Of a stretch of 64,000 bases of DNA, positions 11,304-18,624 are shown one piece after another; the first letter of the stretch is position 1; each line of letters opens with the position of its first letter. This DNA is from a bacterium (GTDB taxonomy: Bacteria > Gemmatimonadota > Gemmatimonadetes > Gemmatimonadales > Gemmatimonadaceae). The notes under the pieces were generated by a model, which worked only from the letters and a program-made list of their open reading frames with translations, had not been told where the DNA came from and did not search any database. The DNA lies in assembly GCA_021813725.1 (NCBI GenBank), contig JAKAJN010000004.1, positions 1-64,000 on the forward strand, given 5' to 3'. A program made the translations under genes and the position numbers.

Positions 11304-11723
11304 TTACTGCGGCATCTCCGGTTTGCGTTTCACCGGCTTGGCCGTCGAGTCGGCGGGGCGCGTACGCGGCTCGGCGCGGGACTCGTCGTCACGGTCCTTC
11401 CGTCGCGCACTCGGCGCGAGCTGGTGCACCGGAAGCTTGCCGGCGCGGCGGCTGAACGGCTGCAGCTCCATCGGTTCGTTGCGCACCGGCGGGCCGAACA
11501 CCACCGCGGCATTCGCCGGCCGATTTCGCACCGCGCTGGCGCAATCCGTGGGTGCCGGCTGTTGCGAAGCCGGCACGCCATCGATCCACAGTCGGCACAG
11601 GCCGGCCGGGGGCTTGAAAGACGCCGGCACGCGCGGCTGCGGCTGCCGCTCGCGCGACTCTTGGGCCGCGGCAACGGATGTCAGGAAGATGACCGGAACA
11701 ACCCACGCGAAGACCTTCAGCAC
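11304..11723 (-). CDS. Small exported protein of unknown function
   Basis: A 139-residue protein from GTG 11723, chosen because a good GAGGGAGG ribosome binding site precedes it and because it gives a clean signal peptide (LKVFAWVVPVIFLTSVAAAQ). The mature part is basic and proline-rich, with two cysteines (GLCRLWIDGVPA, TDCASAVR) that could form a disulfide, and ends in a charged low-complexity stretch. No family was recognised. It lies between pfkA and the helicase on the same strand, and its stop falls inside the apparent N-terminal extension of the helicase frame. Confidence 0.7.
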   Translation of the reverse strand: MLKVFAWVVPVIFLTSVAAAQESRERQPQPRVPASFKPPAGLCRLWIDGVPASQQPAPTDCASAVRNRPANAAVVFGPPVRNEPMELQPFSRRAGKLPVHQLAPSARRKDRDDESRAEPRTRPADSTAKPVKRKPEMPQ

Positions 11724-11838
11724 TGCCTCCCTCGATGGGCGCTGTCTTGCCCTGTGGACGACCCAGCGCCTTCCGGCGCCACCTTGCCAGTTCATACCCA
11801 GCGATCCCGCCCCTGATCCATGTTCCGGCCGGCTTCGC

Positions 11839-12915
11839 CTAGTCCCCAAACGAAATCCCGATCCGGCGCGCCGTCCGCACGATATCGTGCGTCGGATCCA
11901 CCTTCTTGTGCTCCCGCAGCGCGTCCACGATGGGAATCGGCACGATATGCGGTGTCTGCAATGCCACCATATGCCCCCACTTGGCGTTGGCCACGGCCTC
12001 GGTGGCCGCGCCGCCAAACCGGGTGGCAAGCAGGCGGTCATACCCTGTAGGCATGCCGCCGCGCTGCAAGTGCCCCAGCACGAGCGAACGGCATTCCTTG
12101 CCCGTGCGTTCCTGAATGGCCTTGGCCAGGCGATCAGCCACGCCCCCCACCCGCTTCGCCTGCCCGGGGAGCGATGCCCCCAGCGTGCCCTGCTCCCCCT
12201 CGAACTGCACCCCCTCGGCGACCACGACCACCGCGAACTTCTTGCCCATCGCGTCGCGCTTCATGATGTGCGCGCAGACGTTGTCGATGTCCCATGCAAT
12301 TTCGGGAATGAGGATCACGTGCGCCTGGCCGGAGACGCCGGAGTGCAGCGCAATGAAGCCGCAGTCGCGCCCCATCACCTCCAGCACCAGCACGCGGTCG
12401 TGGCTGGACGCCGTGGTATGCAGCTTGTCGATGGCCTCCATTGCCGTCGTGACGGCCGTGTCGAAACCAAAGGTCGTGATCGTCCCGCTGACATCGTTGT
12501 CAATCGTCTTCGGCACGCCGACGATGCGCGCGCCCTTCTCGAAGAGCTTCTGGGCGATGGCCAGCGACCCATCGCCGCCAATCGTGATGAACGCCTCGAT
12601 GCCGAGATTGCGGGCATTGTCCATCAGCTCATCTGACCGATCGACCTCGATGTAGGACCCGTCGGCCTGTTTGACCGGATAATGGAAGGGGTTGCCGCGG
12701 TTCGTCGTGCGCAGGATCGTCCCGCCCAGGTGGGCGATGCCGCGCACCGTCTCCGCGGTGAGCGGAATGACTTCATCTTCACCCAGCAGGCCCATATAAC
12801 CGCGCTTGACGCCAAGCACGTGCCAGCCGCGATCAATGGCCGACATGACCGCGGCGCGAATGACGGCGTTGAGTCCGGGGGCGTCGCCGCCGCCGGTGGA
12901 GATGGCGATTCTCAT
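11839..12915 (-). CDS. pfkA: 6-phosphofructokinase
   Basis: A 358-residue PFK-A family enzyme that phosphorylates fructose 6-phosphate in glycolysis. Visible motifs are the N-terminal STGGGDAPGLNAVI loop, ITIGGDGSLA (Gly at the position that decides for ATP over pyrophosphate, E. coli G104), GVPKTIDNDV with the catalytic Asp, MGRDCGFIA and GHLQRGG. The Lys in PKTIDND (E. coli G124) is typical of the PPi/mixed-substrate branch, so the donor is best called probably ATP. Its ATG overlaps the stop of the SelW-like gene (ATGA, 12912-12915) and no strong Shine-Dalgarno precedes it, so it is likely translationally coupled to that gene. Confidence 0.95.
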   Translation of the reverse strand: MRIAISTGGGDAPGLNAVIRAAVMSAIDRGWHVLGVKRGYMGLLGEDEVIPLTAETVRGIAHLGGTILRTTNRGNPFHYPVKQADGSYIEVDRSDELMDNARNLGIEAFITIGGDGSLAIAQKLFEKGARIVGVPKTIDNDVSGTITTFGFDTAVTTAMEAIDKLHTTASSHDRVLVLEVMGRDCGFIALHSGVSGQAHVILIPEIAWDIDNVCAHIMKRDAMGKKFAVVVVAEGVQFEGEQGTLGASLPGQAKRVGGVADRLAKAIQERTGKECRSLVLGHLQRGGMPTGYDRLLATRFGGAATEAVANAKWGHMVALQTPHIVPIPIVDALREHKKVDPTHDIVRTARRIGISFGD

Positions 12916-13148
12916 GGCTTCGGTTGGTGATTTCGAATCAGGTTCAGCACTTCTCCCGGCTGCGCGTGGCGACCGAGCTGCGATTTCTCGAAGACCGCAC
13001 GGCCATCCACGGAGACCTCGAAGCGTCCACCGCTGCTGGGCTGCAGCGTTACCTCGGCGCCGGGGAACTGCTCTCGGATCGCGGCCGCCAGACTGACGGC
13101 CCGGGGTTCATAGCTTCAAACGACGCAGTACTCGATATTGACCCGCAT
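12912..13148 (-). CDS. SelW/Rdx-family selenoprotein; in-frame UGA (13116-13118) as Sec at residue 11
   Basis: Reading from ATG 13148 gives 78 residues if the UGA at 13116-13118 is decoded. The N-terminus MRVNIEYCVV is followed by UGA and then SYEPRAVSLAAAIREQ, giving C8-V-V-U11, the CxxU/CxxC redox motif of Rdx proteins at the expected place. The rest (SSGGRFEVSVDGRAVFEK, GEVLNLIRNH) matches the thioredoxin-like SelW/SelT/SelH fold. An AGGAGG site lies four bases before the ATG, and a SECIS-like hairpin follows the UGA. The stop overlaps the pfkA start. A conventional gene caller would miss or truncate it. The alternative is a nonsense-mutated Cys gene, but the stop sits precisely on the redox residue and the downstream frame is intact. 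Biochemical role unknown; a thiol/selenol oxidoreductase by family. Confidence 0.85.
13083..13101 (-). promoter_or_regulatory. Bacterial SECIS-like hairpin downstream of the UGA codon
   Basis: On the minus strand GGCCGUC pairs with GGCGGCC (seven pairs, one G-U wobble) around the five-base loop AGUCU. Fourteen bases separate the UGA from the stem and the loop G lies 22 bases after the UGA. Bacterial SECIS elements sit inside the coding region right after the UGA with a short GC stem and a loop containing G/U bases, so position and shape fit. The element also encodes residues RAVSLAA, so the hairpin could be partly a by-product of GC-rich codons. Confidence 0.6.
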
Positions 13149-13152
13149 CACG

Positions 13153-13158
13153 CCTCCT
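13153..13158 (-). promoter_or_regulatory. Ribosome binding site of the SelW-like gene
   Basis: A perfect AGGAGG four bases before ATG 13148 fixes the start of the selenoprotein frame upstream of the in-frame UGA. Confidence 0.7.
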
Positions 13159-13241
13159 GTGCGGTGGAATCTATGGCCGGACCGAGGCGGGCGCGAAATT
13201 CGCCGTCGGAGGCGCGTGCAGCTGCCGTGCTGTCGCGGCAC

Positions 13242-13493
13242 TCACGGCGGGGGCATCGGGATGCCGTTGGTCGCGGCCAGTCGCTTGAGCAGCGTGTCCT
13301 GCTTCGCGGTGACGGCGACCAGCGAATCCACCGTCGTGGCGAGCGTTGCCATCTGGTCCTGCATGGCAATGATCGCATCGGACATCTGCGAGAGCTGTTC
13401 CGCGATGGCGGCGTCGGCAGCCGGCGAGCGGCAGCCGGCGAGAACGGTGAGCGAAGCGAGCGCCGCAAAGCGGCGCAGTCCGGCACGGGGCAT
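13242..13493 (-). CDS. Small lipoprotein with coiled-coil region
   Basis: An 83-residue protein from ATG 13493, preceded by GGAG at a good distance. It has a lipobox (LTVLAGC, Cys about 21) and then a long helical stretch of heptad character (IAEQLSQMSDAIIAMQDQMATLATTVDSL) ending in proline-rich PMPPP. The layout resembles small Lpp/OmpX-anchored trimer-forming lipoproteins, but no family was recognised. It lies 93 bases upstream of the selenoprotein gene on the same strand and may share its transcript. Cell-envelope location is predicted. Confidence 0.75.
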   Translation of the reverse strand: MPRAGLRRFAALASLTVLAGCRSPAADAAIAEQLSQMSDAIIAMQDQMATLATTVDSLVAVTAKQDTLLKRLAATNGIPMPPP

Positions 13494-13707
13494 GGCAGAT
13501 CTCCAAGTGACGCGGCGGTGGCGCGTGCGGCGCGCAATCGGGCGCTTCGGGTGGCGCTCAATTGGTGACGCGCGCGGGCGGGCCGCCTTCAAGATGTGCC
13601 GAGGATTCGCCAGGCGCACGTACGCGCGTGCGCCCTCGGCCGACGTGCGATCACCACGCACTCGCGCGCGCTGCGCCGGCGCCGCCTGCGTACACCCGGA
13701 GCCCTCG

Positions 13708-14133
13708 ATGCGCCACGCCCACACACTCCCCGAACTCGTGTTGACGCTGTCCCTGCTCGCCATCATCGCAACGATGGCGGTACCGCCGCTCATCGACACC
13801 GCGGCGCGGTGGCGCCTGCGGGCGGCCGTTGGCGACATCGTCAACGCGCTCGTGCTCGCCCGCGAGGCGGCGCTCGCCCGTGGCAGCCTGGCGACGCTGG
13901 TGGTGGATGCGCCCCGCGGCGAAGTGACGGTGGTCTGCGGTGGCGACACGATTGCGCGCCGCGCGATTGGCGCGACGCACGGCGTCACCCTCGCCGCCAG
14001 CGGCGATTCCGTACGCTACGCACCGGACGGGCTCGCGACCGGCGTGTCGAACACGACGCTGCTGGTCGCACTCGGCGCGCGAATCGACTCCGTGGTGGTG
14101 TCACGGTTGGGGAGGGTGAGGTGGGGAGACTAG
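13708..14133 (+). CDS. Type IV pilin-like / GspH-FimT pseudopilin
   Basis: A 141-residue protein from ATG 13708. The N-terminus MRHAHTLPELVLTLSLLAIIATMAVP is a prepilin signal: a short basic leader, then a hydrophobic helix with Glu at the +5 position if cleavage follows Ala4. The residue before cleavage is Ala rather than the usual Gly and +1 is His rather than Phe, which is atypical. The C-terminal part resembles minor pseudopilins (FimT/GspH). It stands alone with no other pilus gene nearby, so its assembly partners must be elsewhere. Confidence 0.8.
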   Translation: MRHAHTLPELVLTLSLLAIIATMAVPPLIDTAARWRLRAAVGDIVNALVLAREAALARGSLATLVVDAPRGEVTVVCGGDTIARRAIGATHGVTLAASGDSVRYAPDGLATGVSNTTLLVALGARIDSVVVSRLGRVRWGD

Positions 14134-14252
14134 AGAAAAAGCAGAGAGAAAGCAGAGAAAAAGCAGAGAAGAAGCAGAGAAGAAGCAGAGCAAACGCAGG
14201 GGTTCTCTGCTTTTTCTCTGTTTCTTCTCTGCTTCTTCTCTGCTTTTTCTCT
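14132..14252. terminator. Large purine/pyrimidine inverted repeat between convergent genes
   Basis: The left arm (14132-14190) is five tandem units close to AGAGAAGAAGC; the right arm (14203-14252) is the same unit inverted (TTCTCTGCTTTTTCTCT and relatives), around a 12-base loop. It fills the gap between the stops of the pilin-like gene and the RhlE-like helicase gene. It can fold into a hairpin of about 50 pairs and probably ends transcription from both sides. The A/T content is far above the surrounding GC-rich sequence. Confidence 0.8.
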
Positions 14253-14259
14253 GGAACCG

Positions 14260-15564
14260 CTAGGTTCCAAAATCAAACCCCACCACCGACCGCCGCGGGA
14301 TGTCCTGCCCGATCGTGCGCTCGATGGTCTTCACCATCGCAATCTCGTCGGCACACATGAACGTGTACGCGTCGCCCGTCTGGGCGGCGCGACCGGTGCG
14401 GCCGATGCGGTGCACGTAGTCGTCGGCCTGTTGCGGCACGTCGTAGTTGATAACGTGCGAGATTCCCGAGATGTCGAGTCCACGCTGCGCGATGTCCGTC
14501 GCAACCAGCACGCGCGTCTGGCCGGCCTTGAATCGCGCCAGCGCCGCCTCGCGTTGCGCCTGCGACTTGTCGGCGTGCAGCGCATCGGCGTCAATCCCCT
14601 CCGACTCGAGATGCCGCACCACGCGGTCCGCCCCCTGCTTGGTGCGCGTGAAGACGAGCACCGAGTCCATCTCGCCCTGCTTCAGCAGGTCGGCGAGCAG
14701 TTCCGCCTTGCGCTGCTTCGGGACGGGGTAGACGTAGTGCTGCACCGTCGTGGCGGCGCTCGACCGGCGCCCCACCTGCACCACGACGGGCTTGCGCAGG
14801 TATTTGCGCGCCAGCGCCTCCACCTCGGGTGGCATCGTGGCGCTGAACAGCAGCGTCTGGCGGTACGGATGGATCTGCGCCACGATGCGCTGAATCTGTG
14901 GCGCGAAGCCCATATCGAGCATTCGGTCGGCCTCGTCGAGCACCAGCACCTCGAGATCCTCGAAGCTGACGTTCTGCTTCTCCAAGTGATCGATCAGCCG
15001 CCCGGGCGTCGCCACCACCACGTCCACACCGCCGCGCAGCGCCGCCACCTGAGTCTCGTACCCGACGCCGCCATACACCGAGACGACGTCGAGTCCCGCG
15101 TACTTGCCGTATTTGCGGAACGACTCGTCCACCTGCTGGCACAGTTCGCGCGTGGGCGTGAGGATCAGCGCGCGCGTCCGCCGCGGACCGTCGAGCAGCC
15201 GCTCGATGATGGGAATCGAGAAGCCGGCGGTCTTGCCGGTCCCTGTCTGGGCGAGCCCCATCAGGTCGCGCCCTTTCAACGCGAGCGGAATCGCCTGCCG
15301 CTGAATGGGCGTGGGCAGCGTGTACCCGGCATCCGCGATGGCGTGGAGCACCGTGGCGTGAAGGCCGAGTTCCGCAAATCCGCCGCCGTCGGCGGCGCTC
15401 GCGACTGCCTCGGCCTGCGCGAGGCTGACAGCATCCGTCTGCGCGACCGGCGGCTGATGTTTGACTGTCGCGGCGCTCGCCGCCGCCTTGGCGGCTCTTC
15501 CCTTTCCCCGCGTGGCGCGAGGTGAATCGGCGCCCGTCTTCTTCTTGTGGTGGTCCGTAGTCAC
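14260..15564 (-). CDS. DEAD-box RNA helicase, RhlE-like
   Basis: A 434-residue DEAD-box protein. After a basic, alanine-rich N-terminal tail come the Q motif (YTLPTPIQRQAIP), Walker A AQTGTGKT, PTRELCQQ, TPGRLIDH, VLDEADRMLDMGF, SATMP and, in the second RecA domain, VLVATDIAQRGLDI and HRIGRTGRA. All ATPase motifs are intact. RhlE-type helicases remodel rRNA and mRNA structures in the cytoplasm. The C-terminus is short and lacks the long basic tail common in RhlE. It ends at the large inverted repeat shared with the pilin-like gene. Confidence 0.94.
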   Translation of the reverse strand: MTTDHHKKKTGADSPRATRGKGRAAKAAASAATVKHQPPVAQTDAVSLAQAEAVASAADGGGFAELGLHATVLHAIADAGYTLPTPIQRQAIPLALKGRDLMGLAQTGTGKTAGFSIPIIERLLDGPRRTRALILTPTRELCQQVDESFRKYGKYAGLDVVSVYGGVGYETQVAALRGGVDVVVATPGRLIDHLEKQNVSFEDLEVLVLDEADRMLDMGFAPQIQRIVAQIHPYRQTLLFSATMPPEVEALARKYLRKPVVVQVGRRSSAATTVQHYVYPVPKQRKAELLADLLKQGEMDSVLVFTRTKQGADRVVRHLESEGIDADALHADKSQAQREAALARFKAGQTRVLVATDIAQRGLDISGISHVINYDVPQQADDYVHRIGRTGRAAQTGDAYTFMCADEIAMVKTIERTIGQDIPRRSVVGFDFGT

Positions 15565-15573
15565 TACGGCAAC

Positions 15574-16473
15574 CTAATGGGCGCCAGCGGCGGTCGCCAC
15601 GCGCGCGCCACCGATGAAATCAACCAGCAGCCGCGCCACGTCGTCGCGGGCCTCCACTTGCGGCAGGTGCCCCACGCGCGGCAGCATCACCAGCCGCCCG
15701 CCGGGGATGCACCGCACACGCCGCTCCACGTCGCTCGGTCGCACGACGGCGTCGTGCGTGCCGAATACCACCAGCGTGCCGCTGGGAAGCCGCGCCAACT
15801 CGGCGTCGGAGTGCAGCCGGAAGTCGAATTCCTTGGCCGTGCGCAGCAGCGCCCGATAGAGGTCGCGCTGCGAGTAGGGAGCGAGCAGTTCCGCTTCGTC
15901 GCGCGCCGTCCAGGTGCCGCCCGGTCCGTACACATCGCCGAGGACGATACGCGCCGTAGTCCGCGACGCGAATGGCTGCGCGAGCGGCGCGATGACGTCG
16001 GGAACGAACTTCAGCAGGTGCACGCGGCTCGGCACGAGTCCGAGCCCCGCCGGCGAAAGCAGGGCAAGCCGGACCACACGCGCCGGCGCGTGCCACGCCA
16101 TCTCGGCGGCGATGGCGCCGCCCATCGAGTGTCCGATCAGCGGCGTCCGTTGCACACCAAGCGCGTCGAGCAGCTGCCACAGTCGGCGCGCATATGCACT
16201 GCGCCCATACTCGCCGCGGTCGAAGCGAAGTTGTGAGAATCCGTGCCCCGGCAGGTCTGGGGCGAGCGCGTGAAACCCTCGCTCGGCCAACGCAGGCATG
16301 AGGTGCCGCCACTGGTACGCCGAGGCACCGTACCCGTGCACGAGCAGAACAGGCGGTGATGTTGTCGCGCCGCTCTCCACGAGGCGAAGCCGCGTCCCGT
16401 CCGCGAGCTCGACGTCGCGCGCCGAACATCCGGCGTAGCCATCCGGAAAGCACGAAGGCCGGGTCACCCGCAC
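15574..16473 (-). CDS. Alpha/beta hydrolase
   Basis: A 299-residue alpha/beta hydrolase from GTG 16473. Oxyanion-loop segment LLVHGYGASAYQW, nucleophile Ser in IGHSMGGAIAAE (about residue 118), a probable acid in VVFGTHDAVV and His in RVGHLPQVE near the C-terminus complete a triad. Substrate cannot be deduced. Its stop is 10 bases from the start-side neighbour's end on the same strand, and an unknown-function gene lies 34 bases upstream, so they may be co-transcribed. No signal peptide is obvious. Confidence 0.88.
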   Translation of the reverse strand: MRVTRPSCFPDGYAGCSARDVELADGTRLRLVESGATTSPPVLLVHGYGASAYQWRHLMPALAERGFHALAPDLPGHGFSQLRFDRGEYGRSAYARRLWQLLDALGVQRTPLIGHSMGGAIAAEMAWHAPARVVRLALLSPAGLGLVPSRVHLLKFVPDVIAPLAQPFASRTTARIVLGDVYGPGGTWTARDEAELLAPYSQRDLYRALLRTAKEFDFRLHSDAELARLPSGTLVVFGTHDAVVRPSDVERRVRCIPGGRLVMLPRVGHLPQVEARDDVARLLVDFIGGARVATAAGAH

Positions 16474-16507
16474 CGGCCCCCGGAACGTGCCCTGCGGCGC
16501 ACGTGCG

Positions 16508-17644
16508 TCACACGAGTTCGATGGGCCGGCCCGAGAGCCGGGCGATCAACCCGATGCGGAAGGTGACGTCGGTCCATCGTTCATCTCCCGCCGCATGCGA
16601 CTCGAGCGGGAAGAACGGCCAGACAAACGGGTTGGTCGTCTTCGGCGTCGCCATCCCCTTGTGCGGATGCCACACGCCGTCCTTGCCGCAGTCATCCACG
16701 AACCGGTCGAACAGCTTCGACCAGCACTCGTTGCGCCGCAGGAAGTTCAACCGCGCCATCAACTCCAGCCACACCAGCGCCATCGGCACGTCGGCGTCCA
16801 CCGCATTGCGGTGCGGCAGCATATCGCCGAGCACGTACAGCGGCACGGGGAGCTGCTTCCGCCCGACGACCTGAATGGCCTCCTGCCGCGGCAGCGGTCG
16901 CGTCAGGTACTCGTACAGCGTCTCCATCGCCGTGTAGTACTCGCTGCGGAACAACGGCATGTGCGCCAGCATCTGCAGCGCATACAGCGACGGCGGCGAG
17001 GCCTCCGCCGCGAGCACTTGCTGGTTGCCAATGCGAATCCAGGGCTTCTGCCCGAGCGGCGAATCGAGATAGTCGATGATCCGCTCCAGCGTGCGGCGGG
17101 CGATGCCGCGCACGCGCGGATCCGACTCGAAGCCCGCCTGGGCCAGCGTGGCCCCCGCCGCCTCGCGCAGCAGTTGACGCTGGTGCGCCGCCACCTCGGG
17201 GTCGAGCGACTTGCCCGCCTTGGGTTGGAACTCAAAGAGCTGCGCCTCGTCCTCATCCTCCGCCAGCAGGCGGAAGAGCGAACGACGCGCCTGGTTCACG
17301 GCCGGCGAGTCCTTGTCACACCCGAACTCGAGCAGTCGGCGCACCGCGTTGATGCTCCCCAGCCCCTCCAGTCCGCCTTTGGTGGGCAGGGACAGCATCG
17401 CGTTGTTCCAGGTCCCGTCGTACGACTGGCGCACGGCAATTTCAACCGCCGGCCGATGAAAGTACGGCGTATTGGCGTACGAGGCAGGCACCTGCTCGCC
17501 GAGTTTCGCCACCTCCACGACCGACCGGTATTGAATCGGCAGGGCAGCGTTGTCGAGGATCCACCGCAGCGGAAAGACCACCGGCGCCGGTGGCGGTGGT
17601 GGCGGCGGAAAAAGTGGAACGGTAGGGGTAACCGGTGCAGTCAC
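16508..17644 (-). CDS. Unknown protein with N-terminal poly-proline
   Basis: A 378-residue protein of no recognised family. It begins MTAPVTPTVPLFPPPPPPP, a seven-proline run that would normally need elongation factor P, followed by a long, mainly alpha-helical region (for example NNAMLSLPTKGGLEGLGSINAVRRLLEFG and later FLRRNECWSKLFDRFVDDCGKDGVWHP in pieces). It has no signal peptide or membrane segment. The helical repeats and glycine turns recall prenyltransferase/squalene-cyclase-like alpha barrels, but this is a weak guess. It starts at ATG 17644, divergent from the dehalogenase-like gene. Confidence 0.75.
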   Translation of the reverse strand: MTAPVTPTVPLFPPPPPPPAPVVFPLRWILDNAALPIQYRSVVEVAKLGEQVPASYANTPYFHRPAVEIAVRQSYDGTWNNAMLSLPTKGGLEGLGSINAVRRLLEFGCDKDSPAVNQARRSLFRLLAEDEDEAQLFEFQPKAGKSLDPEVAAHQRQLLREAAGATLAQAGFESDPRVRGIARRTLERIIDYLDSPLGQKPWIRIGNQQVLAAEASPPSLYALQMLAHMPLFRSEYYTAMETLYEYLTRPLPRQEAIQVVGRKQLPVPLYVLGDMLPHRNAVDADVPMALVWLELMARLNFLRRNECWSKLFDRFVDDCGKDGVWHPHKGMATPKTTNPFVWPFFPLESHAAGDERWTDVTFRIGLIARLSGRPIELV

Positions 17645-17733
17645 CGAAAAAACTCCGTGCTAACTTGTTGGCACTATTGGACATACGCGCATTCTTGCGC
17701 CCTGCCCGGCCAAAGGTTGCGTAACTATACGCC

Positions 17734-17746
17734 TTTTGGTCCAAAA
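17734..17746. promoter_or_regulatory. Possible operator palindrome
   Basis: TTTTGG and CCAAAA flank a central T in the 164-base gap between the divergent genes starting at 17644 and 17809. The symmetry and AT-rich arms in GC-rich DNA suggest a binding site for a dimeric regulator; no regulator gene is adjacent. Confidence 0.3.
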
Positions 17747-17808
17747 CGCTAGAGCATTCCGACGCTCCGCGGCTTGAAAGCGCGCGCGTTCCATGGAGTA
17801 TTCCCGGG

Positions 17809-18624
17809 ATGCGTGGCGAGTTCCTCGACCTGTCCGGACGACGGCTGTACTACTATGCGGCCGGAACGCGCGGCGCAGGCGAACCGGTGCTCTTCTTGCA
17901 CGGCTTTCCGACCTCGTCGTATCTCTGGAACGATGTCGTGCGCTCCATGTCCGAGGGGCATCGGCTGATCGTGCTCGATCAACTCGGCTACGGCCGAAGC
18001 GACCGGCCGGAGGGCGCCTCGCTTGCAGTCTCCGCGCACGCCCAGCGAGCGCTCGCCGTGCTCGACACGCTGGGGGTCGCGCAGGCGTGCGTGGTCGGAC
18101 ACGATCTCGGCGGCGCCGTGGCGCAGTGGATCGCCTGCCACGCGCCGCAGCGTGTCACGCGACTGATGCTCATCAGCAGTGTGGGCCTCGACGCCTGGCC
18201 GCGCCTTCGCACGCGCGTGGCGCGCGCTCTCGTTGGAGTCGCGCGGCGGCTTCCGGCGCCGCTGCTCGCGGGTGAGGCATACGCGTCGATGCGGCGCGGC
18301 TTCGTGGACCGTCACGAAGGGGGACGCGCCCTCGATCATTTCCTCCGTCCATTTGCCGACCGCGCCGGTCGTAACGCACTGCTTGCCCACCTCAGCGCAC
18401 AGCGGTCCGATGAGACGGCCGGGTTCGACCTGAGCGCCGTGCGCGTGCCCACTGCCATCCTGCACGGCGCGCATGATTGCTGCGTGCCGGCTTCCATTGC
18501 CCATCGCCTGCGAGAGGCAATCCCGGGAGCGACGCTGACGGTCATGGCCGACGGCGCGCATTTCCTTCCGCTCGACATGCCGGACCGCGTGGCGGCGGCG
18601 GTCGGCGCCCTGCTCTCCCGCTGA
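17809..18624 (+). CDS. Alpha/beta hydrolase with Asp nucleophile (haloalkane dehalogenase / epoxide hydrolase type)
   Basis: A 271-residue hydrolase. The oxyanion-side motif is FLHGFPTSSYLW and the nucleophile elbow reads VGHDLGGAVAQW (about residue 103), with Asp instead of Ser. The acid lies near LHGAHDCCVP and the His in DGAHFLPLD. Asp-nucleophile members cleave carbon-halogen bonds or epoxides. A 13-base palindrome TTTTGGTCCAAAA at 17734-17746 lies in the shared upstream region and could be an operator, but this is speculative. Confidence 0.87.
   Translation: MRGEFLDLSGRRLYYYAAGTRGAGEPVLFLHGFPTSSYLWNDVVRSMSEGHRLIVLDQLGYGRSDRPEGASLAVSAHAQRALAVLDTLGVAQACVVGHDLGGAVAQWIACHAPQRVTRLMLISSVGLDAWPRLRTRVARALVGVARRLPAPLLAGEAYASMRRGFVDRHEGGRALDHFLRPFADRAGRNALLAHLSAQRSDETAGFDLSAVRVPTAILHGAHDCCVPASIAHRLREAIPGATLTVMADGAHFLPLDMPDRVAAAVGALLSR

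Noticed and set aside
9367-12636. A 1089-residue plus-strand open frame
   Set aside because: It lies antisense to the helicase and pfkA genes, whose motifs are unambiguous. Long antisense frames are expected at this GC content.
12912-13148. Reading the SelW-like gene as a pseudogene with a nonsense mutation
   Set aside because: The stop is UGA and falls on the redox residue, the rest of the frame is intact, a good ribosome site is present and the end overlaps pfkA as in a live operon.
13138-13707. A long N-terminal extension of the pilin-like frame
   Set aside because: It crosses the antisense lipoprotein gene; the prepilin leader at 13708 marks the real start.
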